The translations under genes and the position numbers were made by a program. 64,000 nt of DNA from Betaproteobacteria bacterium (GTDB lineage Bacteria; Pseudomonadota; Gammaproteobacteria; Burkholderiales; Usitatibacteraceae): assembly GCA_016720925.1 (NCBI GenBank), contig JADKJR010000019.1, positions 62,001 to 126,000 of the forward strand. The letters are read 5' to 3'. Each line of letters begins with the position of its first letter. The stretch's first letter is position 1. A model generated the notes under the pieces. That model did no database searches, was not told where the DNA came from, and worked only from the letters and a program-made list of their open reading frames with translations. Positions 9,107 to 19,013 of this stretch are shown here, piece by piece.

Positions 9107-9200
9107 GGGGGGGGGTGTGCCCCCCTTCCCGGCCCCCCTCCCCCCCCCAAGAAGGGGGGGGCCCCCCCCCCCCCCCCCCCCGGGAGGGGGGGGGGGGCCC
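9107..9200. other. Extreme G/C homopolymer tract, probable assembly artefact
   Basis: Within 94 bp there are runs of 9 G (9107-9115), 8 G (9154-9161), 20 C (9162-9181) and 12 G (9186-9197), joined by short C- and G-rich pieces. No comparable run exists elsewhere in the window. The stretch can form only meaningless proline/glycine reading frames. It sits between a half copy of the 68-bp element (9207-9228) and the variant copy at 8791, and may be a badly resolved repeat or a sequencing artefact. The rest of 8573-9472 holds no recognisable gene. Confidence 0.75.
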
Positions 9201-9206
9201 TCGAAA

Positions 9207-9228
9207 CCCGCGCCAGCGCTAGAGTTTG
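9207..9228. repeat. 68-bp element, half copy (one arm only)
   Basis: CCCGCGCCAGCGCTAGAGTTTG is the reverse complement of the family's left arm with few differences. No matching second arm is visible because the adjoining sequence is the G/C homopolymer tract. Confidence 0.5.
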
Positions 9229-9472
9229 TACCCGGAAGCCCAGAAAAGAACATCAATCGAGCGACGACTGGAATCCAGTTCATTCGCATTGACAACAACC
9301 TGGACGGGACTGACTCCAGGCTGTCCAACGCAGCCCAACTTCGAGCCCCAACGTGGAACGGCTCAACATTCCTGGTGTCGGACCGCGAGGTCGTCCTCCC
9401 GGCGGTCCAGCACCTCGCGCTTCGCCTGTTTGCGGACTTGCCTGGACACCGTCAATCCCGCAAACTTGAGCC

Positions 9473-10030
9473 ATGACAAACATTACAGCCTTGATCGAGC
9501 AAGCGAATGAAGGCAGTCAACCGGCGCTGGACGGGCTGTTCCGCGAGCTTTATCAGGACTTGAAGCGGCTTGCGCGATCGCGCATGTCGCGCTCGGAGCC
9601 GATCACGCTGCTGGACCCAACCTCGCTCATCAATGAAGCGTACCTCCATTTCGTCAGTGCGAAACGGTTGGACCTCAAAGACCGGCGCCATTTTCTGACC
9701 TACGCGGCCAAGGTAATGCGCAACGTAGTGGTCGACTTTATTCGCGTGCGCCGAGCGGAGCGGCGTGGCGGCGACCAAATTCACGTGACCTTGAACACGG
9801 ATCTTGGCTTGGCCGCACATGACAAAGATGACGAGGCGTTGGGCGTGCATGAAGCTCTGCTTGAACTTGCCGAGGCCGATCCACGGATGGTGAAGGTGGT
9901 GGAACTACGGTACTTTGCGGGGCTGACGGAGAGCGAGGTTGCTGACGCGCTTGGCATTGCCGATCGCACCGCGCGACGTGACTGGGAAAAAGCGCGATTG
10001 ATGCTCGCGGCAATGTTACGCGCGCCATAG
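9473..10030 (+). CDS. ECF-type RNA polymerase sigma factor
   Basis: A 185-residue sigma-70 family factor with region 2 at about residues 15-95 (LLDPTSLINEAYLHF, HFLTYAAKVMRNVVVDFIR, RRAERRGG) and region 4 at about 125-180 (VELRYFAGLTESEVADALGI then TARRDWEKARLML as the HTH). The LDPTSLINEAYL and RRGGD features mark the ECF group often found in genomes rich in Ser/Thr kinases. There is no anti-sigma gene next door; instead the kinase gene starts 76 nt downstream in the same direction. In related ECF groups (ECF43, EcfP/PknT in Vibrio) the sigma factor is activated by phosphorylation by the neighbouring kinase. That regulation here is inference. Targets may include the secreted protein genes that follow. 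Confidence 0.92.
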   Translation: MTNITALIEQANEGSQPALDGLFRELYQDLKRLARSRMSRSEPITLLDPTSLINEAYLHFVSAKRLDLKDRRHFLTYAAKVMRNVVVDFIRVRRAERRGGDQIHVTLNTDLGLAAHDKDDEALGVHEALLELAEADPRMVKVVELRYFAGLTESEVADALGIADRTARRDWEKARLMLAAMLRAP

Positions 10031-10106
10031 CCGGGCAATGTCCGTTTCTTGCCGAGTAGTCCGTACTGAGTACTATTGAGAGTCCGACAATAATACGGGT
10101 ACCGCC

Positions 10107-12966
10107 ATGACTAATCCCACGCACGACTGGGTGCAGATTTCGAAGCTGCTGGATCTGGCCTTGGCATTGCCGCCGACAAGCCGCATCACATGGCTAGATC
10201 AACTGGATGGCCAGTTCGACGACCTCAAGCCTCAGTTGCGGGACATGCTCTTGCATCAAGGTGAAATCGAAACCAACTCGTTCTTGTCACCGATCGGCAG
10301 GCTGTCATTCGCGCCGCAGGCTACTGGTAACAGCAATTACATTGCCACGCTGGAATTGGCCTCCGGCGCCAATTTCGGCCCCTTTCGATTGCTGCGGCCA
10401 CTGGGCGAAGGCGGCATGGGAACGGTGTGGCTGGCGGAGCGGACAGACGGGCTCATCAAACGCGCCGTCGCACTCAAGTTGCCCCACTTCACGCTGCAAA
10501 TAAAAGGCATCGCCGAACGGTTTGCGCGCGAACGCGAAATCCTCTCCACGTTGGCGCACCCAAACATTGCGCAACTCTTTGATGCGGGAATGGATGTTTC
10601 CGGCCAGCCGTATCTGGCGCTGGAATACGTGGAGGGCGTCGCGCTCACACAATACTGCGACGACAAGAAGCTCACCATTCGCGCGCGGCTGACACTCTAT
10701 CTGCAAGTGCTCGCTGCCGTGCAATACGCCCATGCCAATCTTGTCCTGCATCGCGACTTGAAGCCAAGCAATATTCTTGTTAACGGGCACGGGGTCGTGA
10801 AGTTGCTCGATTTTGGCATCGCCAAACTGATGACCGATGGCAGCGCGCACGTGACCGAGTTGACCCAACTGGGCGGTCGCGCGCTCACAATCGACTACGC
10901 CAGCCCCGAACAAATCATGGGGCAGCCGTTGACGACGGCAAGTGATGTGTACTCACTTGGGGTGCTGTTGTGCGAACTGCTCAGCGGCGAACGACCTTAC
11001 CGGCTGAAACGTGGAACCCGTGCGGAGCTGGAGGAGGCAATCCTCGCGGCCGATCCTGCGCGGCCATCCTCGCTGGTAACGAAACCCTGTTCAATCAGCG
11101 TCACGTTCCGAGACCATTGCGCAACTTGCCTCGCAGCTTGCGGGTGATCTGGACTGTATTGTGGGCAAGGCGCTGGACAAGGACTTCTCGCGTCGTTATT
11201 CGAGTGTCGCGACGTTGGCCGAGGATATCGAACGGCATCTTCGGGGCGAGGTGGTACTTGCACAGCCGAATAGTCGCTGGTACCGGCTCAGGAAATTCAC
11301 CGCGCGAAACAGGATCCTGATCGGTGCTGGAAGTAGCGTTGCTGTTGCGGTCGTGGCGGCGATGGTCGTGTCGATATGGCAGGGCCGCATTGCCAATAAT
11401 GAGAGACGCAATGCGCAAGAAGTTCGACAATTTCTGGTGGACGCCATCAGCTCGGCTGACCCGAACCGGACAGGCGGCAGGGATGTAAACATCAAGTCGA
11501 TGCTCGACTCCGCGGCGAAACGTGTGGAGACCTCGTTTGGCGAGCAGCCGGAAACGGGGTTGGAACTGACCACCCTGCTCGGCGAGTTGTACGCCACGCT
11601 CGGCGACAACGCCGCCGCGCAAAAGCAATTTCGCAACGCGGTTGCACAATCGCAAAAGAATGGCAAAACAGGGACGCTCCCGTATGCAGACCTCGTCGAC
11701 CAGACTGTGAAGGTGGAGCTTCGGAACAACGCCGGGAAAGAAGCGCGATCACTGGCTGAATCCACCCTCAACGACACGCGGCGTGTATCGGGCGAGTCTT
11801 CGCTTGCTTTCGCGACCGCTCTCGCGGCGATGGCGAACGTCGAGCGGCACGATGGCAAGGATAAGGACGCCATTCCATTTGCCGAGCGCTCGCTCGAGAT
11901 CACGCGCGCGCTGGCCGGATCGAAGCATATTGATACCCTCTCGAGGCTTGATGACTTGGGCGTAACGTATACCGACGCCCGGCAGGACGAAAAAGCGCTG
12001 CCAATTTTTGAGGAGTTGCGCCGCCGCGATGGCGAGCTCAACCTGCGATCCAAATCCACGCAACTGAACGCGCGGGCATCGCTCGCATTCACCTATATCC
12101 GCTTGATGCGTTATGAAGATGCAATCCGCGAGTACGCCGCGCTGGTTCCCGCTTACGAGGCACTGCTCGGAAAAAACCATCCCAAAGTTCGTTTGAACAT
12201 GCAAAGATTCGCGACTATTCTGGGGAAAGTTGGCGAATTCGACAAAGCGCGCGGGCTGTTTGATGAGGCGCTGAGTCGCGGCCCCACGATCCCCACGACA
12301 GACCGTAGCCAGCTGGATGCGATGAATATGCGCGGCGTGTTCTTGTCCGGGATGCACCTGCATGAGGCGGCGCTGGCGGATACGAGTGCACCGGCGAATC
12401 ATTTCAGGCAATCCCCCAATTTGCCGGCCGGGCCACGGCTCTATTACGAACTTTTGCATGGACAAACTTTACTTCGCGCAGGACACCTTGAGGCGGCGAT
12501 CGACGTGCTGAATCGCGTCAGAAAGGATCGCGAAGAAAAGCAAAACGTGCTTTCGTTCGAATACGCGGCAACGCTCATTTCCCTTTCCTGTGCGTACAGA
12601 ATACTCGGCCAATACGAGCAGGCGCAATCTCTGCTCAGTCGTGCACAAACCTGGCTCGATACCAACAAAATTCCGGCCGACGATCATCGCGCGCTGCGCA
12701 TCGCGATGTATCAGGCCATGCTCGATTCGCATACTCGAAAAGCCGATGCCTTGGCGCGCTTTCTTGCTGCGCGCCAGAAATTCGAACCCAAATTGCATCC
12801 GAACAGTCTCGCGCGCGCTGAGCTCGATTGGGCAGAGGGCGAGCTCCGCCTCAATCTGGGGGAGCAATCCGCGGGCGAACGATTGGTCGCGGACGCAAAA
12901 CGCCGTATCAAAGCGGTCTCCAGTTTGGAACCCCCGCGCCAATTCGCGCTCATCCAGGCGACTTAG
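10107..12966 (+). CDS. Transmembrane Ser/Thr protein kinase with TPR sensor region (one frameshift)
   Basis: A Hanks-type kinase of about 953 residues split by one extra base between about 11065 and 11107. Part one (10107-11147) has the Gly-loop GEGGMGTVW (100-108), VALKLP with the catalytic Lys (124), HRDLKPSN (215-222), DFG (235-237) and ASPEQ. The downstream frame continues SETIAQLASQLAGDLD and KALDKDFSRRYSSVATLAEDI, which is the normal end of the kinase C-lobe. A transmembrane helix (ILIGAGSSVAVAVVAAMVV) and about 500 residues of TPR-like helices follow. The frameshift removes everything after the C-lobe if real, but the intact second frame argues for a sequencing error or recent mutation. 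It follows the sigma factor gene and is likely its activator. Confidence 0.88.
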
Positions 12967-13121
12967 TTCCCCCGCGCGTGATCCAACGCGCAACGCATGT
13001 CCGGTTCCATCGTTGCATTCCGTATTCGGAGATGCCAGCGCCCAGCAAAGACGGCGTTCCCGAAAGGACGCGATTTGCAAGCGACGGCGCAATCAACTCC
13101 CTTTGAACATGGAGGCAAATG

Positions 13122-14924
13122 ATGGGCCGACACATCCTCGTCGCCGTTACCGATTCGCGACATCGGGATTCCGCAGGCGCAACGCTAAGCAGATGGCTCC
13201 GCTGTTTCTGTGCAACGTGCATGTTCGTCGCTGGTACCCACAACGCGGGCGCGCAAACGGACGTCCCGGTTGCTGTCAACTTCCCGAATATGGTCGTCGA
13301 TTTGTTCACTGCGGTTTCATACAATCCACGCTATCGCGACGGTGCACTCTACGTCAGCGGCATTAACGGCATCGCCACTGTCGGCCTCCCCAGCACCCGC
13401 GTCGCCGAGATTTCGCGTGTAAAGAAAATTCTTTCTGTCGGCGGGCTCGGAGCGCGGTCAGGAGTCTTCGCCCTTGACGGCAATTCTTCCGAGCTTCGAG
13501 TCCACGATCCTGGTGTCCCGGGATCGACACTGGTGAGCGGCGGGAGCCAGTACATGACCGATATGTGGATGAATCGCGCTGACGCGCAACTCATGGCACT
13601 CGACGTTGGCCCGACATTGGATACGCAGCGTCGCGGCGCGCTGATCTGGATCTACTCGACCGAAACCCGCGACTCAATTACCGGCTTCCAGATTCAACGT
13701 TCGATCAATAGCCTTGACTATCCCCGTTGCCCCTGCCAGGTGGCGGCAGATCCCAACGACTTCCGAAAAATCTACGCGATCGCCAACGGCAGCGACACTG
13801 TCACGGCCCATGTTTTCAAGCTCGCACCCTACGCATCCGCCTATGGGCAAATCGTCGTCGAGAGCCCGCCCGGTACCTTCGCCGGACTTTCGCAGATTGT
13901 TGCGGACAATACGCGTGCCTACGTCACCGATTCGCAGGGCCGCCTGCATACCGTCACGCCGCTACGTCCCGCGCTGCAATTCGTGGGCGAGACGCTCAAC
14001 CTCAATACAATGCTGACTAACGTCATCATTCGCGGCGAATTGGTTCGCGACACCGCGCTGCTCACCAACTATTTTTACGATGTCGGCCTCGGGCCGAACG
14101 TCAATCCCGCCGCGCAAAGCGAGATCAAGGTGTATTCGGAAGCCGTACTGGTGGCCACCATCCCCACGTCAACCAACAAGCTCGGGCCACTGACATTTTC
14201 GCCGACCGAAATCTTCTTCTGGGACGGTCCCGCAATCAAAGCCATCCATCGCGGCACGTGGGAAGTGCGCACCATCGCCAACCCACCTGCAGATGGCGCG
14301 GGTATTGCGATGCACTACGACGAATTCGATAACGTCCTGCGCATTCCGATTGCCGATCGCAATGTTGTCGCGGTGGTCCCGATCGTGTCAGTGCCATCGA
14401 TTGCGCTCGACTCGGTCGTTTCGCGCAAAGTACACGGCACTGCCGGCACGTTTGAACTCACTATCGATCACCTGGCGCCACTGGCGGGCTTGCTCACGGT
14501 CGAGCCGCGCGGCACCGGCGGCAGCCACACTCTCATCTTCCGTTTCAATGCGCCAGTGATCTCCATCGGCGGCGTGAGCGCTGTCGATGCGGCATCGAAT
14601 CCCGTCGGCAGCGCGACGGCAACGATCGTCGGCAACACCGTCGAAGTCACGCTCACCGGCGTGCCGGACAACCAGCGCGCTCTCATCTTCATGCCCAATA
14701 TCAACGGCACCGGCATCAATGTATCGCTTGCCATCGGTTTTCTCACCGGCGACGTAAATAATTCGCGCACCGTGAATTCTAGCGACATCAGCGCCGTGAA
14801 AGCGCGATCAGGACAAACCACGACGGCGGCGAATTTCATGTTCGATGTGAACGCATCGGGTTCGATCAACTCATCCGACATTTCTGCGGTGAAGGCGCGG
14901 TCGGGCCTGGTATTGGCCCCTTAA
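13122..14924 (+). CDS. Secreted propeller-like protein with C-terminal dockerin-like module
   Basis: An exported protein of about 600 residues. A hydrophobic stretch near residues 30-45 ending HNAGAQ looks like a signal peptide. The middle (about 50-425) has repeated short beta-strand motifs suggesting a propeller, but no named family was recognised. The last about 165 residues (14407-14924) are the shared module: SRKVHGTAG, TVEPR, GVPDNQR, then two calcium-loop repeats DVNNSRTVNSSDISAVKARSG and DVNASGSINSSDISAVKARSG (each D-x-N-x-S with a second Asp at loop position 12), as in type I dockerins. Two ATGs lie at 13119 and 13122 after GGAGG; the second has better spacing. It directly follows the kinase gene. 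Confidence 0.8.
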   Translation: MGRHILVAVTDSRHRDSAGATLSRWLRCFCATCMFVAGTHNAGAQTDVPVAVNFPNMVVDLFTAVSYNPRYRDGALYVSGINGIATVGLPSTRVAEISRVKKILSVGGLGARSGVFALDGNSSELRVHDPGVPGSTLVSGGSQYMTDMWMNRADAQLMALDVGPTLDTQRRGALIWIYSTETRDSITGFQIQRSINSLDYPRCPCQVAADPNDFRKIYAIANGSDTVTAHVFKLAPYASAYGQIVVESPPGTFAGLSQIVADNTRAYVTDSQGRLHTVTPLRPALQFVGETLNLNTMLTNVIIRGELVRDTALLTNYFYDVGLGPNVNPAAQSEIKVYSEAVLVATIPTSTNKLGPLTFSPTEIFFWDGPAIKAIHRGTWEVRTIANPPADGAGIAMHYDEFDNVLRIPIADRNVVAVVPIVSVPSIALDSVVSRKVHGTAGTFELTIDHLAPLAGLLTVEPRGTGGSHTLIFRFNAPVISIGGVSAVDAASNPVGSATATIVGNTVEVTLTGVPDNQRALIFMPNINGTGINVSLAIGFLTGDVNNSRTVNSSDISAVKARSGQTTTAANFMFDVNASGSINSSDISAVKARSGLVLAP

Positions 14925-14951
14925 GTCAATACGAAATACAGGAGCCTGAAA

Positions 14952-16908
14952 ATGAAGATATTTAACCATCGATTGCAGATACTGCTCGCGACCATATCGG
15001 TAGCTGTCGTTCAGTTTTTTTTTCACGCCTCTCGCGCATGCTGCGGGCAATGTGAGCGTGTGCGACGAGGCCAATTTTCGTTTTGCTTTGATTGGCGGTG
15101 GATTGGTAACTTTTAGTTGTAGCGGAACGATCCCCGTGACCAACGCCCTGGGTGGATTCATCCCTGTGATCTCGCCTACGGTCATCGATGGTAGCGGCCA
15201 AAATGTAACTCTGACTCGTAGTGACGGATATATTTCCCTAGTGTCCTATACGGAATTGACGATCAAGAACCTAACCGTTACCGGTGGGGCCCAAGTTGCT
15301 ACCGACGCTGGCGGTGTAATGAGCGCCGAAGGTGGGACCTTCAGGAATATTCAGGGGCCACGCAGTCCAATTGAAGGCCATGGTGGTGGTTCTGTATCTG
15401 TTCTTGACTGTCAGTTCATCGACAACACGCCTCTTACCTACGGCGGCGCAGTTTTTATCAATGGCGCGAGCATCAATGTGCGACGAAGCGTTTTCAGGAA
15501 CAACTCTTCGCCAAGGGGAGGCGGAATTTATGCGACAGCCAGTACCGTCTCCATTTTTGACTCGGTGTTTGACAGCAACACGGCAGCACCGACGGATGGG
15601 AGTGCCGCACTTGGGGGTGCCATCTACCTAGACAATTCAGACCTCGGCATTACACGCAGCGCGCTGATAAACAATGTTGCGCAGGGTACGGCGGGCGGCG
15701 GATCAACTGCGGCCAGCGGCGGCGACGCATTGGGCGGCGGCATACGCTTGGATTCGGGGGCACGTCCCGTCAGCATTTCCATCGACAACACGACGTTAAG
15801 CGGTAACCGCGCGATAAGCGGCAGGGGCGGCAGAGGGTTTGCGGTTGGTGGCAATGGCGGATTTGCCGGCGCAGGTGCTATCTCGCAAGAAGGTGGCAAC
15901 GGCGGGGAAATCAGATTGTCGAGCGTGACTTTTGCGGATAATTACGCACAGGTCGGCGGCTCGGGTAGCTGCAGTGCGCCCGGTTGTGTGCCGGGTGCGA
16001 GTGGCAATGCAGAAAACCTCATCTACCGAATTGCGAGACGAGTCGTCATGAAAAATTCCCTGTTCATCACCAAGTTCGGTGGGAACTGCATCTCCTATCC
16101 TGGGATGGACGATCGCGGATTCAATCTTGAGTATGGAAGCGGCGGATGCACCGACCCAGCCGTCGCCAGTAATCTTTATACGAACCCCTCGGTGTTACCC
16201 CTCGCGGACAATGGCGGGGCGACTCCCACCATAGCACTCGCATCCGGCAGTCCCGCCATTAGCGCCGGCGCTATTGGCTGTCTGGATATCGCCAGCGCTC
16301 CCAACACCGTCGACCAACGCAGCCTGCCCCGCAAAACACCGCGCTGCGACATCGGCGCCTACGAAACACAGCCGCTGCCGTTGGCGGCACTCACTGGTGT
16401 GCTATCGCGCAAATTGCACGGCCCCGCTGGGCCGTTCGACCTCGCGATCGATCAAACCGTGCCAATCGGTGGCGCAATCACGGTGGAGCCGCGCACGATC
16501 GGCAGCGGGCACACCATCGTTTTCCAATTCGATGCGCCGATCATTTCGGTGGGTGCGGTAAGCGCTGTCGATGGTGCAGCTAACCCGGTTGGCGCGGCAA
16601 CAGCAGCCATCGCTGGCAATGCCATGGAAGTCACGCTCACCGGTGTGCCGGATAATCAACGCGCGCTTGTCTCGATGAGCAACATCAACGGCATCGGCAT
16701 CAATGTTTCTGCCGCGGTCGGCTTTCTGGCCGGTGACGTGAACAATACGCGCTCGGTAAATTCGAGCGATATCAGCGGCGTGAAAGCGCGATCTGGGCAG
16801 ACGGTGACGGCGTCGAATTTCATGCTCGACATAGACACTTCCGGTGCGATCAACCTTTCCGACATCTCTGCCGTGAAGGTGCGATCAGGGTTGGTGTTGT
16901 CGCAGTAG
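14952..16908 (+). CDS. Secreted parallel beta-helix protein with dockerin-like module (frameshift in T9 run)
   Basis: The ATG at 14952 (AGGAG upstream) starts a clear signal peptide, MKIFNHRLQILLATISVAVV. A run of nine T at 15015-15023 throws it out of frame; with eight T it reads on through FTPLAHAAGNVSVCDEANF into the open frame ending at 16908, about 651 residues. The body (about 40-470) has glycine-rich right-handed beta-helix repeats (GGAVFINGASINVRRSVF, GGGIYATASTVSIFDSVF) and the choice-of-anchor-Q-like ending NTVDQRSLPRKTPRCDIGAYE. The final about 165 residues are the shared module (SRKLHGPAG...GVPDNQR, then DVNNTRSVNSSDIS and DIDTSGAINLSDIS). It is probably co-transcribed with the preceding gene, 27 nt upstream. 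Confidence 0.82.
15015..15023. other. Nine-T homopolymer within the signal-peptide codons
   Basis: One T more than needed to join the signal peptide to the body of the beta-helix protein. It is either a miscounted homopolymer or a slippage site that could switch the protein on and off. Confidence 0.7.
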
Positions 16909-16927
16909 CGAATGGATCGGCGCCAAT

Positions 16928-16965
16928 AACCCCGTCATCGCAGCGAAGGCTGGAATGACGGGGTT
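16928..16965. terminator. Hairpin after the module-protein gene pair
   Basis: AACCCCGTCAT and ATGACGGGGTT form an 11-bp stem around a 16-nt loop, starting 19 nt after the stop at 16908. The loop (CAGCGAAGGCTGGA) is that of the common 'CGTCATTCCAGC..GCTGGAATGACG' intergenic palindrome. There is no strong T-run, so termination is possible but unproven. Confidence 0.5.
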
Positions 16966-17167
16966 CGTGGCGCTTGTGGGTGGTTCCCGAATTCACGCTC
17001 GCAACGCAAAGCCATGCGATTTCGCATTTCAACATGTGCCTTCTGCATTCCGTCGGTTGCCGGTAGCCCATGCGAGCGTCATTCGATAACGTTTCGGCAT
17101 CCCGCACCTGCCATTGCAGGACGAGGACATTAGCAGGCATCTTTCAACCCAATTTGATGAGGTAAAC

Positions 17168-17551
17168 ATGAAAAACTTTATGTTGGTAGCGGCCGCGAGT
17201 GCTGCCTGCCTGTCGCTTTCCAATGCAAATGCCGCCATCGATCCCAACGCCGGCACGACCACCCTTTCCGTCCAGGAAGTTCTTGCCAAAAATCATCAAC
17301 CCTATGAATTCTCGCGCACGGCGTACCGCCAATTTCGAGGCGAGTACCTGCTGGACAACGGCGCCAGCATGCGGCTATCCCAGCACGGCCGGCAATTCTT
17401 TGTGGATGTGGCCGGACAGCCAAGAATTGAAGTTCGCGCCACGGCATCTGATACGTTCGTCGCCCTTGCCGGTAATACGGAATTGGTGTTTGAGCAGCAT
17501 GCTAACGGCGTAGTCTCGCGGGTATTGCTCAAGCAACCCGCCGGAGGTTGA
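17168..17551 (+). CDS. Small exported protein of unknown function
   Basis: A 127-residue protein with a textbook signal peptide (MKNFMLVAAASAACLSLSNANA). The mature part reads YRQFRGEYLLDNGASMRLSQ and ELVFEQHANGVVSRVLLKQP, about 100 residues with predicted beta-strands, reminiscent of small DUF-type periplasmic proteins that follow a peptidase or beta-lactamase in other contexts. The ATG at 17168 is chosen for GAGG upstream; earlier in-frame codons do not add similarity. It ends 6 nt before the convergent TlpA gene. No specific function can be assigned. Confidence 0.7.
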   Translation: MKNFMLVAAASAACLSLSNANAAIDPNAGTTTLSVQEVLAKNHQPYEFSRTAYRQFRGEYLLDNGASMRLSQHGRQFFVDVAGQPRIEVRATASDTFVALAGNTELVFEQHANGVVSRVLLKQPAGG

Positions 17552-17557
17552 CCAACA

Positions 17558-18070
17558 CTAGCGCGCGAGCTTAATCCGCATTGTATTTTCGACCAGCGCA
17601 ATCGACTCCGCACTGGTCCAGTCGCGCGATCCGCGGATCTTGGCGAGTACGCGGCCGTTCGCGTCAATCAGCAAGGTCAGCGGTATGGTGTTGGCCCCCA
17701 ACATGTTTTCCATCAGCAAATTGTAGTCGACGAAATTCTCGAACGTCAGTTTTGATTTGACGACGTATTCACTGGCGGCGATCGCATCGTCATCGGTGGA
17801 AATGCCAATCACGCGAAACTGTTTTTTTGCGTCGATCTGAGAGAGGCGTTGCAGTGAACTCATCTCCGCCCGGCAAGGGCCGCACCAGCTCGCCCACACG
17901 TTGATGATCAGCGGCTTTCCCCGAAACGTGGAAAGCATGCGCGGCGGACCGCTGACGGAAAACATCCGCGCTTCGCGCAGTTGCCCGCCGACAGGGACCT
18001 CGCCAGGCGTGCCGGCCCGCACGCCGGCAGCATACAAAACACCAATCAGAAAAATCAGGATCTCTCTCAT
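17558..18070 (-). CDS. TlpA-family periplasmic thioredoxin
   Basis: A 170-residue thioredoxin-fold protein with an N-terminal signal or anchor (MREILIFLIGVLYAAGVRAG), the active site NVWASWCGPC (Cys63/Cys66), and the family's central VIGISTDDD and cis-proline region GANTIPLTLLIDANG. It would reduce disulfides in the periplasm, for example during cytochrome c maturation or on oxidised exported proteins. A second TlpA-like protein is at 36753-37280. It is transcribed divergently from exporter 2, and a candidate FNR-type box lies between them. Confidence 0.9.
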   Translation of the reverse strand: MREILIFLIGVLYAAGVRAGTPGEVPVGGQLREARMFSVSGPPRMLSTFRGKPLIINVWASWCGPCRAEMSSLQRLSQIDAKKQFRVIGISTDDDAIAASEYVVKSKLTFENFVDYNLLMENMLGANTIPLTLLIDANGRVLAKIRGSRDWTSAESIALVENTMRIKLAR

Positions 18071-18124
18071 TGCCGCAGTTTACCAATACTGGGACAACGG
18101 AACGCTACACGCGTTGTCCCGCCC

Positions 18125-18138
18125 TTGACGTGTATCAA
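18125..18138. promoter_or_regulatory. Candidate FNR/Anr-type binding site
   Basis: TTGAC-GTGT-ATCAA matches the FNR/Anr consensus TTGAT-N4-ATCAA at 9 of 10 positions. It is placed 55 nt upstream of the leftward TlpA gene and 114 nt upstream of the rightward exporter 2 ATPase gene. Function and direction are inferred. Confidence 0.4.
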
Positions 18139-18252
18139 AGGAGCCTCGCAGCTATGCGTTAGCATGCGTTTGGGAGTACTCGTTGGGACAGCCGCCGCTA
18201 GCGCGTCATCTCGACACACGTAACGTCCGGCCCGCTTTCAGGAGCACCACGG

Positions 18253-19011
18253 ATGGCCGAAAACGATAGTGCTTTCGTTGCAATGAACACGGACACGCCG
18301 GCGCGCAAAGAGGTGGTATTTCGCCTGCGCGAGGTCAGCAAAACCTACCTGATGGGCGAGATCGAGGTGCGCGCGCTGCATGCCGTAAATCTCGATCTCT
18401 ATCGCGGCGAATTCCTGGTGCTTCTGGGTGCATCGGGCAGCGGAAAATCGACATTGCTCAATATTCTCGGTGGCCTCGACACACCCACTACGGGCACGCT
18501 TACCTACCTTGACCATGATCTCACGGCGGCGGGCGACAATGAGCTGACCCGCTTTCGGCGTGAGCATGTGGGCTTTGTGTTCCAGTTCTACAATCTGGTC
18601 CCGAGCCTGACGGCGCTGGAGAATGTCCAGCTGGTGACGGATATTTCCGACGACCCGATGGATCCCGCCGAGGCGCTTGCAATGGTGGGGCTAGAGGATC
18701 GAATCGAACACTTTCCGTCGCAACTGTCGGGCGGCGAACAGCAGCGCGTGGCCATTGCGCGCGCGGTGGCCAAGCGCCCCGACGTGCTGCTTTGCGACGA
18801 ACCCACCGGCGCGCTCGATTACCACACCGGCAAACTGGTGCTCGATGTGCTGGACCGCATCAACCGCGAACTGCATGCGACCGTCGCCATCATTACCCAC
18901 AATGCCGCCATCGCCGGCATGGCGCATCGCGTCGCATACCTGTCAAGTGGCGAAATCACCCGCATCGTCAGCAATCCGACGCGCCTCAAGGCAGCGGAAA
19001 TCACGTGGTAG
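18253..19011 (+). CDS. ABC exporter 2 ATPase (MacB/LolD type)
   Basis: A 252-residue ATP-binding subunit with Walker A GASGSGKST, Q-loop FQFYNLVPS, signature LSGGEQQR, Walker B VLLCDEPTGALD and IITHN. It powers the permease encoded 2 nt downstream. It is paralogous to the exporter 1 ATPase; even the C-terminal ITW-stop followed at once by the permease start is shared. A second Met at codon 11 (18283) is possible. The first gene of a three-gene operon with permease and adaptor. Confidence 0.92.
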   Translation: MAENDSAFVAMNTDTPARKEVVFRLREVSKTYLMGEIEVRALHAVNLDLYRGEFLVLLGASGSGKSTLLNILGGLDTPTTGTLTYLDHDLTAAGDNELTRFRREHVGFVFQFYNLVPSLTALENVQLVTDISDDPMDPAEALAMVGLEDRIEHFPSQLSGGEQQRVAIARAVAKRPDVLLCDEPTGALDYHTGKLVLDVLDRINRELHATVAIITHNAAIAGMAHRVAYLSSGEITRIVSNPTRLKAAEITW

Positions 19012-19013
19012 CC

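Noticed and set aside
9034..9476. Several proline/glycine-rich frames over the homopolymer block
   Set aside because: They exist only because of the G and C runs and have no start signals or domain content.
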